Assembly (NCBI RefSeq): GCF_008014695.1
Contig: NZ_VOXE01000003.1
Span: forward strand, 186,001 to 250,000
DNA from: Chryseobacterium sp.
GTDB lineage: Bacteria > Bacteroidota > Bacteroidia > Flavobacteriales > Weeksellaceae
Reading direction: 5' to 3'
DNA length: 64,000 nucleotides
Below the pieces are notes generated by a model that did not search any database, was not told where the DNA came from, and worked only from the letters and a program-made list of their open reading frames with translations. Position numbers and translations under genes: made by a program. Shown piece by piece: positions 9,802 through 18,180 of the stretch. Within the stretch, counting starts at the first letter, position 1, and every line of letters starts with the position of its first letter.

Positions 9802-10248
9802 ATGAGTTTAGAAATAACCATCACCGAAGCGATTAAAACCGCGATGAGAGAGAAGGATAAAGTTGCTCTCGATTCCCTGCGTGCCGTAAAAGCACAGATA
9901 TTACTGCTGAAAACCGAATCCAGAGGTGCAGAAGTTTCTCCGGATCAGGAAATTGCGATTGTGCAACGCATGATCAAACAGCGTAAGGATTCTTACGACC
10001 AGTTTGTTGCGCAGAACAGACATGATCTGGCGGATGTAGAAGCTGCACAGATGAAAATCATCGAAAAGTTCCTTCCAAAGCAGTTTTCCACAGAAGAACT
10101 CGAAACTGAAATGAAGAAAATCATTCAGGAAACTGGTGCTGAAAGTATTAAAGATTTAGGAAAAGTAATGGGCATCGCCAATAAAAGTTTTGCCGGAAAA
10201 AGCGACGGAAAAAGCATATCTGAAATGGCTAAAAAACTGCTTTCCTGA
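9802..10248 (+). CDS. GatB/YqeY-family protein
   Basis: Small helical protein of 148 residues in the YqeY family, homologous to the tail domain of the GatB subunit of Asp/Glu-tRNA amidotransferase. The helical start (SLEITITEAIKTAMREKDK), the central EIAIVQRMIKQRKDSYDQF and the C-terminal block DLGKVMGIANKSFAGKSDGK are characteristic. The family binds RNA or tRNA by homology, but its cellular role is not established. It lies 14 bases after ftsZ and is probably the last gene of the division operon, because a strong terminator follows at 10329-10360. Confidence 0.92.
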   Translation: MSLEITITEAIKTAMREKDKVALDSLRAVKAQILLLKTESRGAEVSPDQEIAIVQRMIKQRKDSYDQFVAQNRHDLADVEAAQMKIIEKFLPKQFSTEELETEMKKIIQETGAESIKDLGKVMGIANKSFAGKSDGKSISEMAKKLLS

Positions 10249-10328
10249 TTGGAATGAAAGGGAATCCGGATATTTCTGATTTCCATATTTAACACAGATA
10301 TTCAACCTTTGCATATCGATTTGATTGG

Positions 10329-10360
10329 AATTCCGGAATCAGCAGATTCCGGAATTTTTT
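10329..10360 (+). terminator. Rho-independent terminator of the division cluster
   Basis: A perfect 12-bp stem (AATTCCGGAATC at 10329-10340 with its complement at 10345-10356) with the tetraloop AGCA, running into six T residues. It lies about 80 bases after the YqeY-family stop, with nothing else encoded between, so it should end the mraY-to-yqeY transcript. Confidence 0.85.
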
Positions 10361-10406
10361 GCCATTTTGTCCGTCATAGGGATTTGGAATGATTTTGATA
10401 ATTAAA

Positions 10407-10442
10407 TTGAATGAATTTAGTTTATAAAATGCACTAAATTTG
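10407..10442 (+). promoter_or_regulatory. Candidate flavobacterial promoter of the bacilliredoxin gene
   Basis: A -7 type box TAAATTTG at 10435-10442 fits the Bacteroidota TAnnTTTG consensus. A TTG at 10407-10409 lies 25 bases upstream, a little beyond the usual 17-23 spacing, so the -33 assignment is weak. Downstream, in the presumed leader, is a perfect 7-bp inverted repeat AAGGAAT-T-ATTCCTT (10454-10468) that could be an operator or an RNA hairpin. Confidence 0.45.
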
Positions 10443-10503
10443 TAAACTATTTCAAGGAATTATTCCTTTACATCATTAACAAATAACTTTAAACAAATAT
10501 ATT

Positions 10504-10914
10504 ATGTATCCAGAAGAATTAGTAATGCCCATGAAGGCAGAACTTACCGATAAAGGTTTCAAAGATTTAACGACACCGGATCAGGTAGTTGATGCGATCA
10601 ATGAGCCGGGAACTACCCTGCTGATGATCAATTCAGTTTGCGGCTGTGCTGCAGGAGCTGCAAGACCGGGAGCTGTATTTTCTTTGACAGGAGATAAAAA
10701 GCCTGATCATTTAACGACTGTTTTTGCAGGATTTGACGGCGATGCTGTTTCAGAAGCCAGAAAATTTTTAGCACCTTTTCCACCGAGTTCACCATGTATC
10801 GCACTTTTCAAAGACGGCGAACTTGTTCACATGCTCGAAAGACATCATATTGAAGGAAATCCGGCCGGTGCAATCGCGGCGAACCTTCAAGCTGCATATG
10901 ACGAATACTGCTAA
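10504..10914 (+). CDS. BrxA/BrxB-family bacilliredoxin (YphP/YqiW type)
   Basis: Thioredoxin-fold disulfide oxidoreductase family which, in Bacillus, removes bacillithiol from mixed disulfides on proteins after oxidative stress. The 136-residue protein has the family's CGC active-site motif in SVCGCAAGAARPG (about residues 50-62). The rest matches the YphP fold (HLTTVFAGFDGDAV, PSSPCIALFKDGELVHMLERHHIEG). It has its own promoter candidate and a terminator immediately downstream, so it is monocistronic. Whether this organism makes bacillithiol is not shown here; the substrate thiol is inferred from the family. Confidence 0.92.
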   Translation: MYPEELVMPMKAELTDKGFKDLTTPDQVVDAINEPGTTLLMINSVCGCAAGAARPGAVFSLTGDKKPDHLTTVFAGFDGDAVSEARKFLAPFPPSSPCIALFKDGELVHMLERHHIEGNPAGAIAANLQAAYDEYC

Positions 10915-10932
10915 CACCAGATTTAAATTTTA

Positions 10933-10966
10933 AAAAATTCCGTTCTGACCTGAACGGAATTTTTTG
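10933..10966 (+). terminator. Rho-independent terminator after the bacilliredoxin gene
   Basis: A 10-bp stem AATTCCGTTC (10936-10945) pairs with GAACGGAATT (10952-10961) around a 6-base loop and is followed by a T-run. It begins about 20 bases after the bacilliredoxin stop. Confidence 0.85.
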
Positions 10967-11003
10967 TTTTCGACAGGTCGGCAAATGTCTCCATAGTTTT
11001 TAT

Positions 11004-11011
11004 TATATTTG
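11004..11011 (+). promoter_or_regulatory. Candidate -7 box of the GH3-family gene
   Basis: TATATTTG matches TAnnTTTG and ends only five bases before the ATG at 11017. If it is used, transcription would start at or next to the start codon, giving a leaderless or nearly leaderless mRNA. No convincing TTG -33 element was found at the right distance. Confidence 0.4.
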
Positions 11012-11016
11012 TCCCA

Positions 11017-12531
11017 ATGGCAACTAAAGCGCTTTTCAATACCGTGGTGAACTGGTTTATCCGTCAACGGATCGATCAGATTCAGAACTTCATGAAACAC
11101 CCGATTGAAACGCAGAACGGTGTGCTTTTTTCCCAATTGTATCATGCTGAAAATACGGAGTACGGGAAAATCCACGGCTTCAGTTCCATTTCCAGTTATA
11201 ACGATTTCAAAGAGCGCATTCCGATTGTCACTTATGAGGATTTTGAACCTTATATCGAGAAAGCCAGACAGGGAAATCCGGACATCATCTGGCCCGGTTA
11301 CATCCGGAAATTTGCAAAATCTTCTGGTACAACGAATGCGAAAAGCAAATTCATCCCGATTACTGATGAAAGTCTGGAAGACTGCCATTTCAAGGCTGGT
11401 AAAGATCTTCTGTCAATTTATGCCAACAATCATCCTGAAAACACGCTTTTCCTGAATAAAAATTTAAGACTAGGAGGCAGTTCTGAACTGTATGAAGATT
11501 TCAATACCAAATTCGGCGATTTATCGGCGATTATGATTGAAAACCTTCCCTTCTGGATCGAAATCACCACTACCCCAAGCAAGAAAATCTCCCTGATGTC
11601 GGAGTGGGAAAGCAAGCTGAAAGCCATTGTATCTGAAGTAAAAAATGAGGAAGTCGGAAGTCTGACCGGTGTTCCGAGCTGGATGCTCGTTTTACTGCAG
11701 CGCATCCTGGCCGATACCGGAAACAAAAACATTGCTGAACTCTGGCCAAACCTTGAAGTTTTTTTCCACGGCGGCATCAGCTTTAAACCGTATAAAGAAC
11801 AGTACCGGAATATTATCGGGAAGGACATCAACTACTATGAAATTTACAATGCATCCGAAGGTTTTTTCGGCATCCAGGACCAGTCCGGAAGCGACGAAAT
11901 GCTGCTGATGCTCGATTACGGGATTTTTTATGAATTCATTCCGATGGATAAATTCGACCGTAGTAATCTGCAGGCCATTCCGCTGGAAGAAGTGGAGATT
12001 GGTAAAAACTATGCGATCGTCATCACCACAAACGGCGGACTTTGGCGCTATCTGATCGGAGATACCGTAAAATTCACCTCGCTGACTCCTTTCCGTATCA
12101 AAATATCAGGACGAACGAAACACTACATCAACGCTTTTGGGGAAGAACTGATGATCGATAATGTGGAAGCTGCACTTGTAAAAGCCTGCGAAGGAACTCA
12201 GGCTTCCGTTTCTGATTTTACAGGAGCGCCGGTTTTTATGAAAGACGGAGAAGGCGGGGCTCACGAATGGATTTTTGAGTTCAGCACCCCTCCTGAAAAC
12301 CTTGATCTTTTCACGGATCTGTTTGACAGCCATCTAAAATCCATTAACTCGGATTACGAAGCAAAACGGTATAACAACATGACCCTGAAAAAACCCATCG
12401 TTCACGTAGCGAAACCACATTTATTCTACAGCTGGATGGCGGAACGCGGAAAACTCGGCGGACAGAATAAGGTTCCGCGCTTAAGCAATGACCGCGAATA
12501 CATCGACCCGCTTCTCAGAATGAACAGGTAG
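11017..12531 (+). CDS. GH3-family acyl-adenylating protein
   Basis: Member of the GH3 family (named for plant auxin-responsive genes) within the ANL superfamily of adenylating enzymes. Plant members join amino acids to carboxylic hormones through an acyl-AMP intermediate. The 504-residue protein is full length. It has the ATP-binding motif SSGTTNAKSKFIP (102-114), a second substrate/ATP block (YNASEGFFG, about 277-285), and the late motif RTKHYINAFGEEL (about 367-379). These genes are common in Bacteroidota, but I know of no assigned bacterial substrate. It is convergent with the lipoprotein gene that follows after 13 bases, and the neighbours give no clue to the substrate. Confidence 0.9.
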   Translation: MATKALFNTVVNWFIRQRIDQIQNFMKHPIETQNGVLFSQLYHAENTEYGKIHGFSSISSYNDFKERIPIVTYEDFEPYIEKARQGNPDIIWPGYIRKFAKSSGTTNAKSKFIPITDESLEDCHFKAGKDLLSIYANNHPENTLFLNKNLRLGGSSELYEDFNTKFGDLSAIMIENLPFWIEITTTPSKKISLMSEWESKLKAIVSEVKNEEVGSLTGVPSWMLVLLQRILADTGNKNIAELWPNLEVFFHGGISFKPYKEQYRNIIGKDINYYEIYNASEGFFGIQDQSGSDEMLLMLDYGIFYEFIPMDKFDRSNLQAIPLEEVEIGKNYAIVITTNGGLWRYLIGDTVKFTSLTPFRIKISGRTKHYINAFGEELMIDNVEAALVKACEGTQASVSDFTGAPVFMKDGEGGAHEWIFEFSTPPENLDLFTDLFDSHLKSINSDYEAKRYNNMTLKKPIVHVAKPHLFYSWMAERGKLGGQNKVPRLSNDREYIDPLLRMNR

Positions 12532-12544
12532 TTAGAATAAATTC

Positions 12545-12886
12545 TTATTTTTTCTTCAGATCTTCCTTCACTTTTTCAGCGCCTTTTTCTACTTTCTCTG
12601 CACCTTTCGCGGCGGCTTCTTTTACATCTTCACCGGCTTCTTTCAGTTTTTCTCCGGCTTTGTCGGCAGCGTCATCAATTTTTTCGCCGGCGGTGTTGAG
12701 TTTATCTTTGGCCTTATCAACAGTATTATTGATTTTAGCAGAGTCCAGTCCTGAAGATTTTTCAGTCTCGATGGTTGTAGTCGTCACACTTCCGTCCGGA
12801 TTTTCGGTGGTTTCGATTTTGGTTTCGGATTTTTTACAGGAAAGAAGGGTTAAAAACACAATTCCTGCAGCTAAAAATAATTTCAT
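12545..12886 (-). CDS. Small lipoprotein with amphipathic LEA/apolipoprotein-like repeats
   Basis: A 113-residue predicted lipoprotein. The signal peptide ends in a lipobox with Cys17 (FLTLLSC). A short Thr/Ser/Glu linker (20-48) is followed by about 65 residues of Lys/Glu/Ala-rich repeat resembling the 11-residue units of LEA and apolipoprotein helices (DKAKDKLNTAGEKIDD and related units, ending EKVEKGAEKVKEDLKKK). It probably forms one long amphipathic helix in the periplasm or at a membrane surface. I recognise no enzymatic domain. LEA-like proteins are often linked to desiccation or osmotic stress, but that is only an analogy. It is monocistronic and convergent with the GH3 gene. Confidence 0.75.
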   Translation of the reverse strand: MKLFLAAGIVFLTLLSCKKSETKIETTENPDGSVTTTTIETEKSSGLDSAKINNTVDKAKDKLNTAGEKIDDAADKAGEKLKEAGEDVKEAAAKGAEKVEKGAEKVKEDLKKK

Positions 12887-12999
12887 TGTTTTAAATTTAA
12901 GACATAAAATTACGGATTTTTCCTGGCTTCCGTTGTTTTTGCTTCTGTCGTTACAGAATTTCTTTTTGCTTTGGTTTCTGCAGCAATCTGCTTTTGTTG

Positions 13000-15015
13000 T
13001 TACTTTTTAATAATTTTATGGGAATAATTATTTCCGAATTGATCTTTCAAATAAAGTATGTAAATCCCTGATTTCAGACGGCTTATCGACATTGATTTTT
13101 CATCAAGCTTAGTCTGTAAAACCATTTTACCGCTCATATCATATATTTTTGCTTCCACAGGAATAAAATCGCTTTTTGTATTGAAATTGATTATATCATC
13201 GGCAGGATTTGGGTAAACCGTAAACAATCCTTTGTTATTCTGAATTTCATTGACTTTCAGGAATGAGCCTTCCAGTACGAATAATGTTGAATTGGGAGTG
13301 ACATTGTTAATAACGTCTACTGTTCCTGAAGGCCATTTCACTACTACTTTTGTAATGGTTGTGGCCTGTCCGATTCCGAAATGGGTATTCAGGGTATTCA
13401 TATTTTGAAATCCTACTCCGCTCTGTACATCGCGAATCTGTTTTCCCCAACTTCCATAGATTTCTATTCTTGCTCCGATTCCATTTCGGTTACTTTGTAC
13501 TCCCTGTAGCGTAACTTTTAACCATTTATTTGTATTTCCATTATTCATCAAAACATTGCTGCCATTCTGAATATCCAGAAATCCGTCATTATTCAGATCT
13601 CCGATTGGCCGGTCATACAATGAAAGGTTGTAGGAATTGGCATTTGGGGTAAATTTAAAGGTTCCGTCTCCAAACATAATGTTATTGTTCGCTCCCAAAA
13701 CATCTAAAAACCCATCATTATCAAAATCGTATGCTACATATTCTCTGCTGGTTGCTGATGTTATATCATATCCCGAACCCGTAGAAAGATCAGTGAAAGT
13801 TCCGTCGCCGTTATTCTTCATCACTTTACTCAGTCCGTTTGAAGTAGAATTAATTCCTATAACGGCATCCATCCATCCGTCATTATTAAAATCTCCCCAC
13901 GCAGAAGACCAGGTTTGTGTCGGGTTTGCCATATTTGCCGTTGCCGCTACATTGGTGAAAGTTCCGTTTCCGTTATTTTTGTGAAGTTCATCAATGTTTC
14001 CCCCCGGACCTGATCCTCCCCCACTGCATTTTGCAATGTATAAATCTAAATCTCCGTCATTATCATAATCGATCCAGATCGAACCATAATTTCCGCCTGA
14101 AGGGAAGTCACCCAATCCTCCCTGGTTATGATTCAAATTGGAGCCGTCATTGAGATAAAATCTGTTTGGTGAATTGTCATCACAAACAAATGCGTCTAAT
14201 TTACCATCATTATTAATGTCTATAAAATTGGTGCGCTGTACTAAAAAAGACTGAGGCTTTTTCTCAGAAGTATAACCAGTTCCTGCAGAATTTGCTTTCA
14301 CAAAAGCAATTCCGCTTCCTGAACCGTACATCAAATCATTAAAACCATTATTGTCAATATCTCCCGCAGAAATGCTCCAGCTTGGTGTAACAACAGTGCT
14401 TGGAATGGTGTAAGAAACATTGTTAAATCCACCTCCGGGCTGTTGGTATGAAATCACAATTTGCGTAGCGCTTACAACTGAAACGATATCATCACGGTAA
14501 TCGCCATTCATATCTACAATACAATTATTTAAGATTCCGGCAACGGTTACGGGAGTATTGGTAAATGAAAGCCTGTCTGCAGGAACTACTACCTGACTTA
14601 ATGTAAAGTTAAATCCTAAACTCGACCACCTATTGTCAAAAGCGATGTAATAGGTAGTACCGGCTGTTACACCAAAGGTTGCCTGCGCAGAATAACCTGA
14701 AAAGTCATCATTGGATGCAACACAGGTAAGAGATCCGCAAGTCCCCGAATAAACGATTACTCTGGTATCGACATTCTGCCCTGAGATTACTGTGGAAACT
14801 GTAATATTTCCAGTTTGTGTTGCGGTGTATTTATACCACAACCCTGCTGTACCTGCGGGATTGCTTAATCCACAAACAGATGTAGGAGGTGTTCCTGTAA
14901 CTGCGGGTGCTGTATGAGTACCCAATGAAAGAGTTACTGCTGTACTGCATGTCAGCTGAGCCATCGCCCAGGTTACGTTCAGCAGTACAAGAAGAAAAAA
15001 GATTTTTTTATTCAT
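13000..15015 (-). CDS. Secreted FG-GAP/ASPIC propeller protein with type IX sorting domain
   Basis: A secreted 671-residue protein. It has a signal peptide (about 1-19, ending AMAQ) and a PPC-like beta domain (about 20-140). Seven calcium-loop motifs of the FG-GAP/VCBS type follow between about 165 and 500, such as DIDNNGFNDL, DYDNDGDLDL, DFNNDGWMDA and DFDNDGFLDV, consistent with a seven-bladed beta-propeller. An ASPIC/UnbV domain comes next (FGIGQATTITKVVVKWPSG, about 545-563). The last 75 residues form a type A T9SS sorting domain (VYPNPADD onward). Such proteins are exported by the type IX system and often end on the cell surface; binding or adhesion is a guess. It lies 20 bases after the cytochrome gene and is probably co-transcribed with it. 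The region looks more A+T-rich than the division cluster. Confidence 0.9.
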   Translation of the reverse strand: MNKKIFFLLVLLNVTWAMAQLTCSTAVTLSLGTHTAPAVTGTPPTSVCGLSNPAGTAGLWYKYTATQTGNITVSTVISGQNVDTRVIVYSGTCGSLTCVASNDDFSGYSAQATFGVTAGTTYYIAFDNRWSSLGFNFTLSQVVVPADRLSFTNTPVTVAGILNNCIVDMNGDYRDDIVSVVSATQIVISYQQPGGGFNNVSYTIPSTVVTPSWSISAGDIDNNGFNDLMYGSGSGIAFVKANSAGTGYTSEKKPQSFLVQRTNFIDINNDGKLDAFVCDDNSPNRFYLNDGSNLNHNQGGLGDFPSGGNYGSIWIDYDNDGDLDLYIAKCSGGGSGPGGNIDELHKNNGNGTFTNVAATANMANPTQTWSSAWGDFNNDGWMDAVIGINSTSNGLSKVMKNNGDGTFTDLSTGSGYDITSATSREYVAYDFDNDGFLDVLGANNNIMFGDGTFKFTPNANSYNLSLYDRPIGDLNNDGFLDIQNGSNVLMNNGNTNKWLKVTLQGVQSNRNGIGARIEIYGSWGKQIRDVQSGVGFQNMNTLNTHFGIGQATTITKVVVKWPSGTVDVINNVTPNSTLFVLEGSFLKVNEIQNNKGLFTVYPNPADDIINFNTKSDFIPVEAKIYDMSGKMVLQTKLDEKSMSISRLKSGIYILYLKDQFGNNYSHKIIKK

Positions 15016-15035
15016 CGTTTAGTCTTTAAATTAAT

Positions 15036-16127
15036 TTAATTGCAGGGCTGGGTCATAGAATCGATCCATTGCTGTATGAGGAAAACTCCGTCGTCATGCA
15101 CAACTGTTCTTCCCAGTAGAGGCATTCTGTTACTTTCATCAACGGAAGAAAGCCTGAAATTCATGACTGATTTACTATGATTTCCAGGACTAATGATCTT
15201 TTGTATAGATGAATTTACGGGTTCATCTGCCGTTACACAAACGCCCAGATTTGTCAGGTTTGCAGTCTGGCTGAAGCTTAAACGAATTGCGCGATAATCA
15301 CAACGGGCATTATCCTGATGACAATGCGCACAATTTACATCTAAATAAGAACGCACCCTTAAGTCCAAAGGTTTGCTGGTGTCTCTATAATCTACTGTAG
15401 AAACGATGTTAGAAGGATAACTCACTAAATATCCTTCATCAACCAGTTTCTGGAGCTGATTTTTAACACCTTCCGGATAGATGTGGGATTTGTTTAAGTT
15501 TTGTGGTTTTACGCCAATAGGAACGGGTTTATTATCTAATTTGTGACAGGCATAACACTCCGATTCAGAAGGAATTCTGTAATCTGTTGTGATAATGTCA
15601 TTATTTTCTTTTTTAAATGTGATGGTTTTGGAGCTTCCGCTTGTAAAATCACTTCCAGTAACCAATGTGGCTTCTGTCTGTGAATCGTTCCAAAGATATT
15701 CTGCAAAGGTCCAGCCACTTGACTTCTTTATCATTAATCTTGTTTCGATAATTTTTGTCGTATTGTTTGGCTGAATGGTAGTATAGTAAAAATTCTTAAT
15801 AAGAACAGTTCCTACCGGAAAATTAAGTGTTTTATTATCTCCGTCGAAAGTAGATTTTGTTCCTTCCGGCATCCAGATAAATCGCTTTTTCAATGCATAA
15901 TCTGTAAATAATGAACTTGAAGGCTCATATGGAATCACTTTGTGGGTAGGTATTAAATTTTTTAAATCCCCAGTAAAGAATGCATAAGTAGATAATTTGT
16001 TATACGGAACCTCGTTGATATTGAAATTGACAAACGATGATTGTGTTATTTCGGACATTCCTTCGTCATTTTTACAGGCGGTAAACAAGAGAATACACAT
16101 GATGCACAACAAATAGTTTTTTTTCAT
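15036..16127 (-). CDS. Diheme c-type cytochrome lipoprotein, SO2930/HNE_0200-like
   Basis: A 363-residue predicted lipoprotein (lipobox LLFTAC, Cys18) with two heme c attachment motifs, CYACH at 191-195 and CAHCH at 266-270. The block around the second motif (DVNCAHCHQDNARCDYRA) and the C-terminal SVDESNRMPLLGR are, as I recall, the features of the HNE_0200/SO2930 family of diheme proteins, whose function is not established. By signal type it should be anchored in the periplasm or outer membrane. It is the first gene of a two-gene unit with the FG-GAP protein; the 185 bases upstream hold no other gene. Confidence 0.85.
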   Translation of the reverse strand: MKKNYLLCIMCILLFTACKNDEGMSEITQSSFVNFNINEVPYNKLSTYAFFTGDLKNLIPTHKVIPYEPSSSLFTDYALKKRFIWMPEGTKSTFDGDNKTLNFPVGTVLIKNFYYTTIQPNNTTKIIETRLMIKKSSGWTFAEYLWNDSQTEATLVTGSDFTSGSSKTITFKKENNDIITTDYRIPSESECYACHKLDNKPVPIGVKPQNLNKSHIYPEGVKNQLQKLVDEGYLVSYPSNIVSTVDYRDTSKPLDLRVRSYLDVNCAHCHQDNARCDYRAIRLSFSQTANLTNLGVCVTADEPVNSSIQKIISPGNHSKSVMNFRLSSVDESNRMPLLGRTVVHDDGVFLIQQWIDSMTQPCN

Positions 16128-16312
16128 GAAAATAATATTTCGTCAAACGAATTTAAAATAATATCGTCAAACTCAAAAAGATATTTTCTAAAAAAAACAA
16201 AGAATCACATAAATAATTACAATAGAAATTTGTAAATATTATGAAAGCATTAGTATCACAGCATATTTATGAGATAATTCACAATCACATCTGTTAAAAA
16301 ATTTATCCAAAG

Positions 16313-16555
16313 TTATTTGTTCAGCTCCACTGGCATCTTGTTACGGATTTCCGCCAGAGAATCCTGATATTTTTGGGTTGAAACCCTTATTTCTTGCGCA
16401 ACATCTGCAGAAATGGCACCCTCAGAAAAAGAATCTACTGCCATAGTATCATATTGAATAACGGCTTGCTCCTGATTAAAACTGGAAGATTCAGTCTTTT
16501 TATTTTTCCCGCAGGAGAAAATAAGTATGCAGCCAAATAGGAATATGTATTTCAT
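16313..16555 (-). CDS. Small hypothetical lipoprotein
   Basis: An 80-residue protein with a clear lipoprotein signal (FGCILIFSCGKN, Cys15) followed by a polar segment with no domain I recognise. The ATG lies two bases after the stop of the EEP-family gene, so it is most likely the last gene of the mutL operon. No function can be assigned. Confidence 0.7.
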   Translation of the reverse strand: MKYIFLFGCILIFSCGKNKKTESSSFNQEQAVIQYDTMAVDSFSEGAISADVAQEIRVSTQKYQDSLAEIRNKMPVELNK

Positions 16556-16557
16556 TT

Positions 16558-17535
16558 TTACTCAATTTTAAATTCCGCAATAACCGGATAATGATCGGAA
16601 ATCTTAACGTTCCTGTCAACACTGTAACTCACCGGCTTGAGTTCCTTTGAACAGAAAACATAATCGATCCTGATCGGGAACTTATAGTCGTGAAAACTCG
16701 TTGCGCTCCCATTGCCTGTTTCCACAAAAACATCCTTCAGATTTTTTCCGATCTGATAATATTCATAAGAATTGGGAACCGAATTGAAATCTCCCGCTAC
16801 AATCACCGGATACGGCGAATCTGCAATGGCTTTCTGAATGACCAGAACTTCTTCCTGATGGATTTTAAAACCCGGAATCAGCCTTTTCAGAATGTATTTG
16901 ACGGTGGTTTTGTTCTGATCAAAATCCTCCGTGGGTTTCACTTTACCTTTATCGAAGGAAAACGGTGTTAAGTACACATTAATCAGGCGGATGATCCTGC
17001 CGTTACATCTAATATCAGCAAAGAAAGCATTTCCTACCCCCTCTGATTCCAAATGTTCCTGTTTAAGAATTTCGGTTTTGGAATTGAGGCAAACCAAAGG
17101 GAAATCTGTGGTGTGATATTGATAGCCTGGAATTTTCATTTGCTGCGACACCTCCTGATTCAGAATAATGTCGGCACCTGAATTTTTTAAATAGTCTTGG
17201 ATCTTATCAATTCCAAGGGTGCCCCCCTTGATGTTGACGGTTACAATTTTCAGATTTGGCGTTTCCGCACTTTCTCCGCTGTAATTGATCCATCGCCTTA
17301 CTGGCATTATTAAAAGCAATGAAACTGCAAGGAAGATTAAGGCTCTTTTTTTTCTGAGCAGCATCCAAAATAAAATGAGCGCAACATTCAGCATCATCAG
17401 AACAGGAAAAGCCAGCGAAAGGAGATTGAACAAAGGAAATACTTTCGGTGTCACATAGGCATTTGCGATCGTTCCCAAAAGCAAGGCAATCAGAACAAAA
17501 TGCGCGACTGTTATGAGGAGACGGAAAATTTTCAC
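16558..17535 (-). CDS. Membrane-anchored endonuclease/exonuclease/phosphatase (EEP) family protein
   Basis: A 325-residue protein with three N-terminal hydrophobic segments (about 8-28, 33-60 and 67-84) followed by an EEP catalytic domain. Metal and catalytic signatures of the DNase I-like fold are visible: ILNQEV, VAGDFNSVP (the D-x-N motif), RIDYVF, and the terminal SDHYPVIAEF. The fold cleaves phosphoester bonds in nucleic acids, lipids or inositol phosphates, and the substrate cannot be told from sequence. The membrane anchor places the active site at the cell envelope. The start is a GTG immediately after the rhomboid stop codon with no gap, which suggests coupled translation. Confidence 0.85.
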   Translation of the reverse strand: MKIFRLLITVAHFVLIALLLGTIANAYVTPKVFPLFNLLSLAFPVLMMLNVALILFWMLLRKKRALIFLAVSLLLIMPVRRWINYSGESAETPNLKIVTVNIKGGTLGIDKIQDYLKNSGADIILNQEVSQQMKIPGYQYHTTDFPLVCLNSKTEILKQEHLESEGVGNAFFADIRCNGRIIRLINVYLTPFSFDKGKVKPTEDFDQNKTTVKYILKRLIPGFKIHQEEVLVIQKAIADSPYPVIVAGDFNSVPNSYEYYQIGKNLKDVFVETGNGSATSFHDYKFPIRIDYVFCSKELKPVSYSVDRNVKISDHYPVIAEFKIE

Positions 17536-18177
17536 TTAGTTAATTCTGAATTGATTGTTTTTCCAGTATCTCGCCATTAAAAATCCGGCAACTGCACCAC
17601 CAATATGCGCAAAATGGGCGATTCCCCCCATTGAGCCACTGAAACCAAGATAAAGGGAAATAACGATAATTCCCGGTAAAAGATATTTTGCTTTTATGGG
17701 GAACGGAATAAACATAAAAAAAAGTTTTGAATCAGGAAAAAGAGTCGAAAACGCTGCTACAACTCCGAAAATAGCTCCGGAAGCGCCCATCATAGGAATG
17801 CCGTAAATATCTTCCGGATTTGCGCCCTGCATGATTTCAAAATAATTCCAGGCACAGTTCAGAAAGTACGCGGCAATTCCGCTCGCAAAATAGAGCAGCA
17901 TATATTTTTTCTGCCCCAGGACTTGCTCCAGCACGGGACCGAAACTGAACAGTGTGAGCATATTGAAAAGGATATGCGTAATTCCGATTCCCTGTCCGAA
18001 AGGTGCGTGCATAAACATATGCGTAATGACCTGCCAAATTCTGAAATAGGGAGATCCAACATAAAATGCAGAAAAAATTTCGTACAGTTTGGGAAACATG
18101 ACAAAATTGGAAATCAGATAAAGCAGGACATTCAGGACAATGATATTTCTGGTAATGGGCGTAAGTCTTGGAAACAT
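17536..18177 (-). CDS. Rhomboid-family intramembrane serine protease
   Basis: A polytopic 213-residue membrane protein of the rhomboid family, which cleaves substrate transmembrane helices within the bilayer. The catalytic serine motif is GASGAIFGVV (about 130-139), and the catalytic histidine lies in HFAHIGGAVAGF on the last helix. The early HILFNMLTLFSFGP block (about 65-78) supplies the conserved asparagine of the oxyanion hole. About six hydrophobic segments are present. It is the second gene of the mutL - rhomboid - EEP - lipoprotein operon, starting three bases after the mutL stop. The substrate is unknown. Confidence 0.93.
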   Translation of the reverse strand: MFPRLTPITRNIIVLNVLLYLISNFVMFPKLYEIFSAFYVGSPYFRIWQVITHMFMHAPFGQGIGITHILFNMLTLFSFGPVLEQVLGQKKYMLLYFASGIAAYFLNCAWNYFEIMQGANPEDIYGIPMMGASGAIFGVVAAFSTLFPDSKLFFMFIPFPIKAKYLLPGIIVISLYLGFSGSMGGIAHFAHIGGAVAGFLMARYWKNNQFRIN

Positions 18178-18180
18178 AAT

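Noticed and set aside
13000-16127. Possible genomic island around the FG-GAP and cytochrome genes
   Set aside because: Slightly more A+T-rich by eye, but no integrase, transposase, tRNA junction or flanking repeats were seen.
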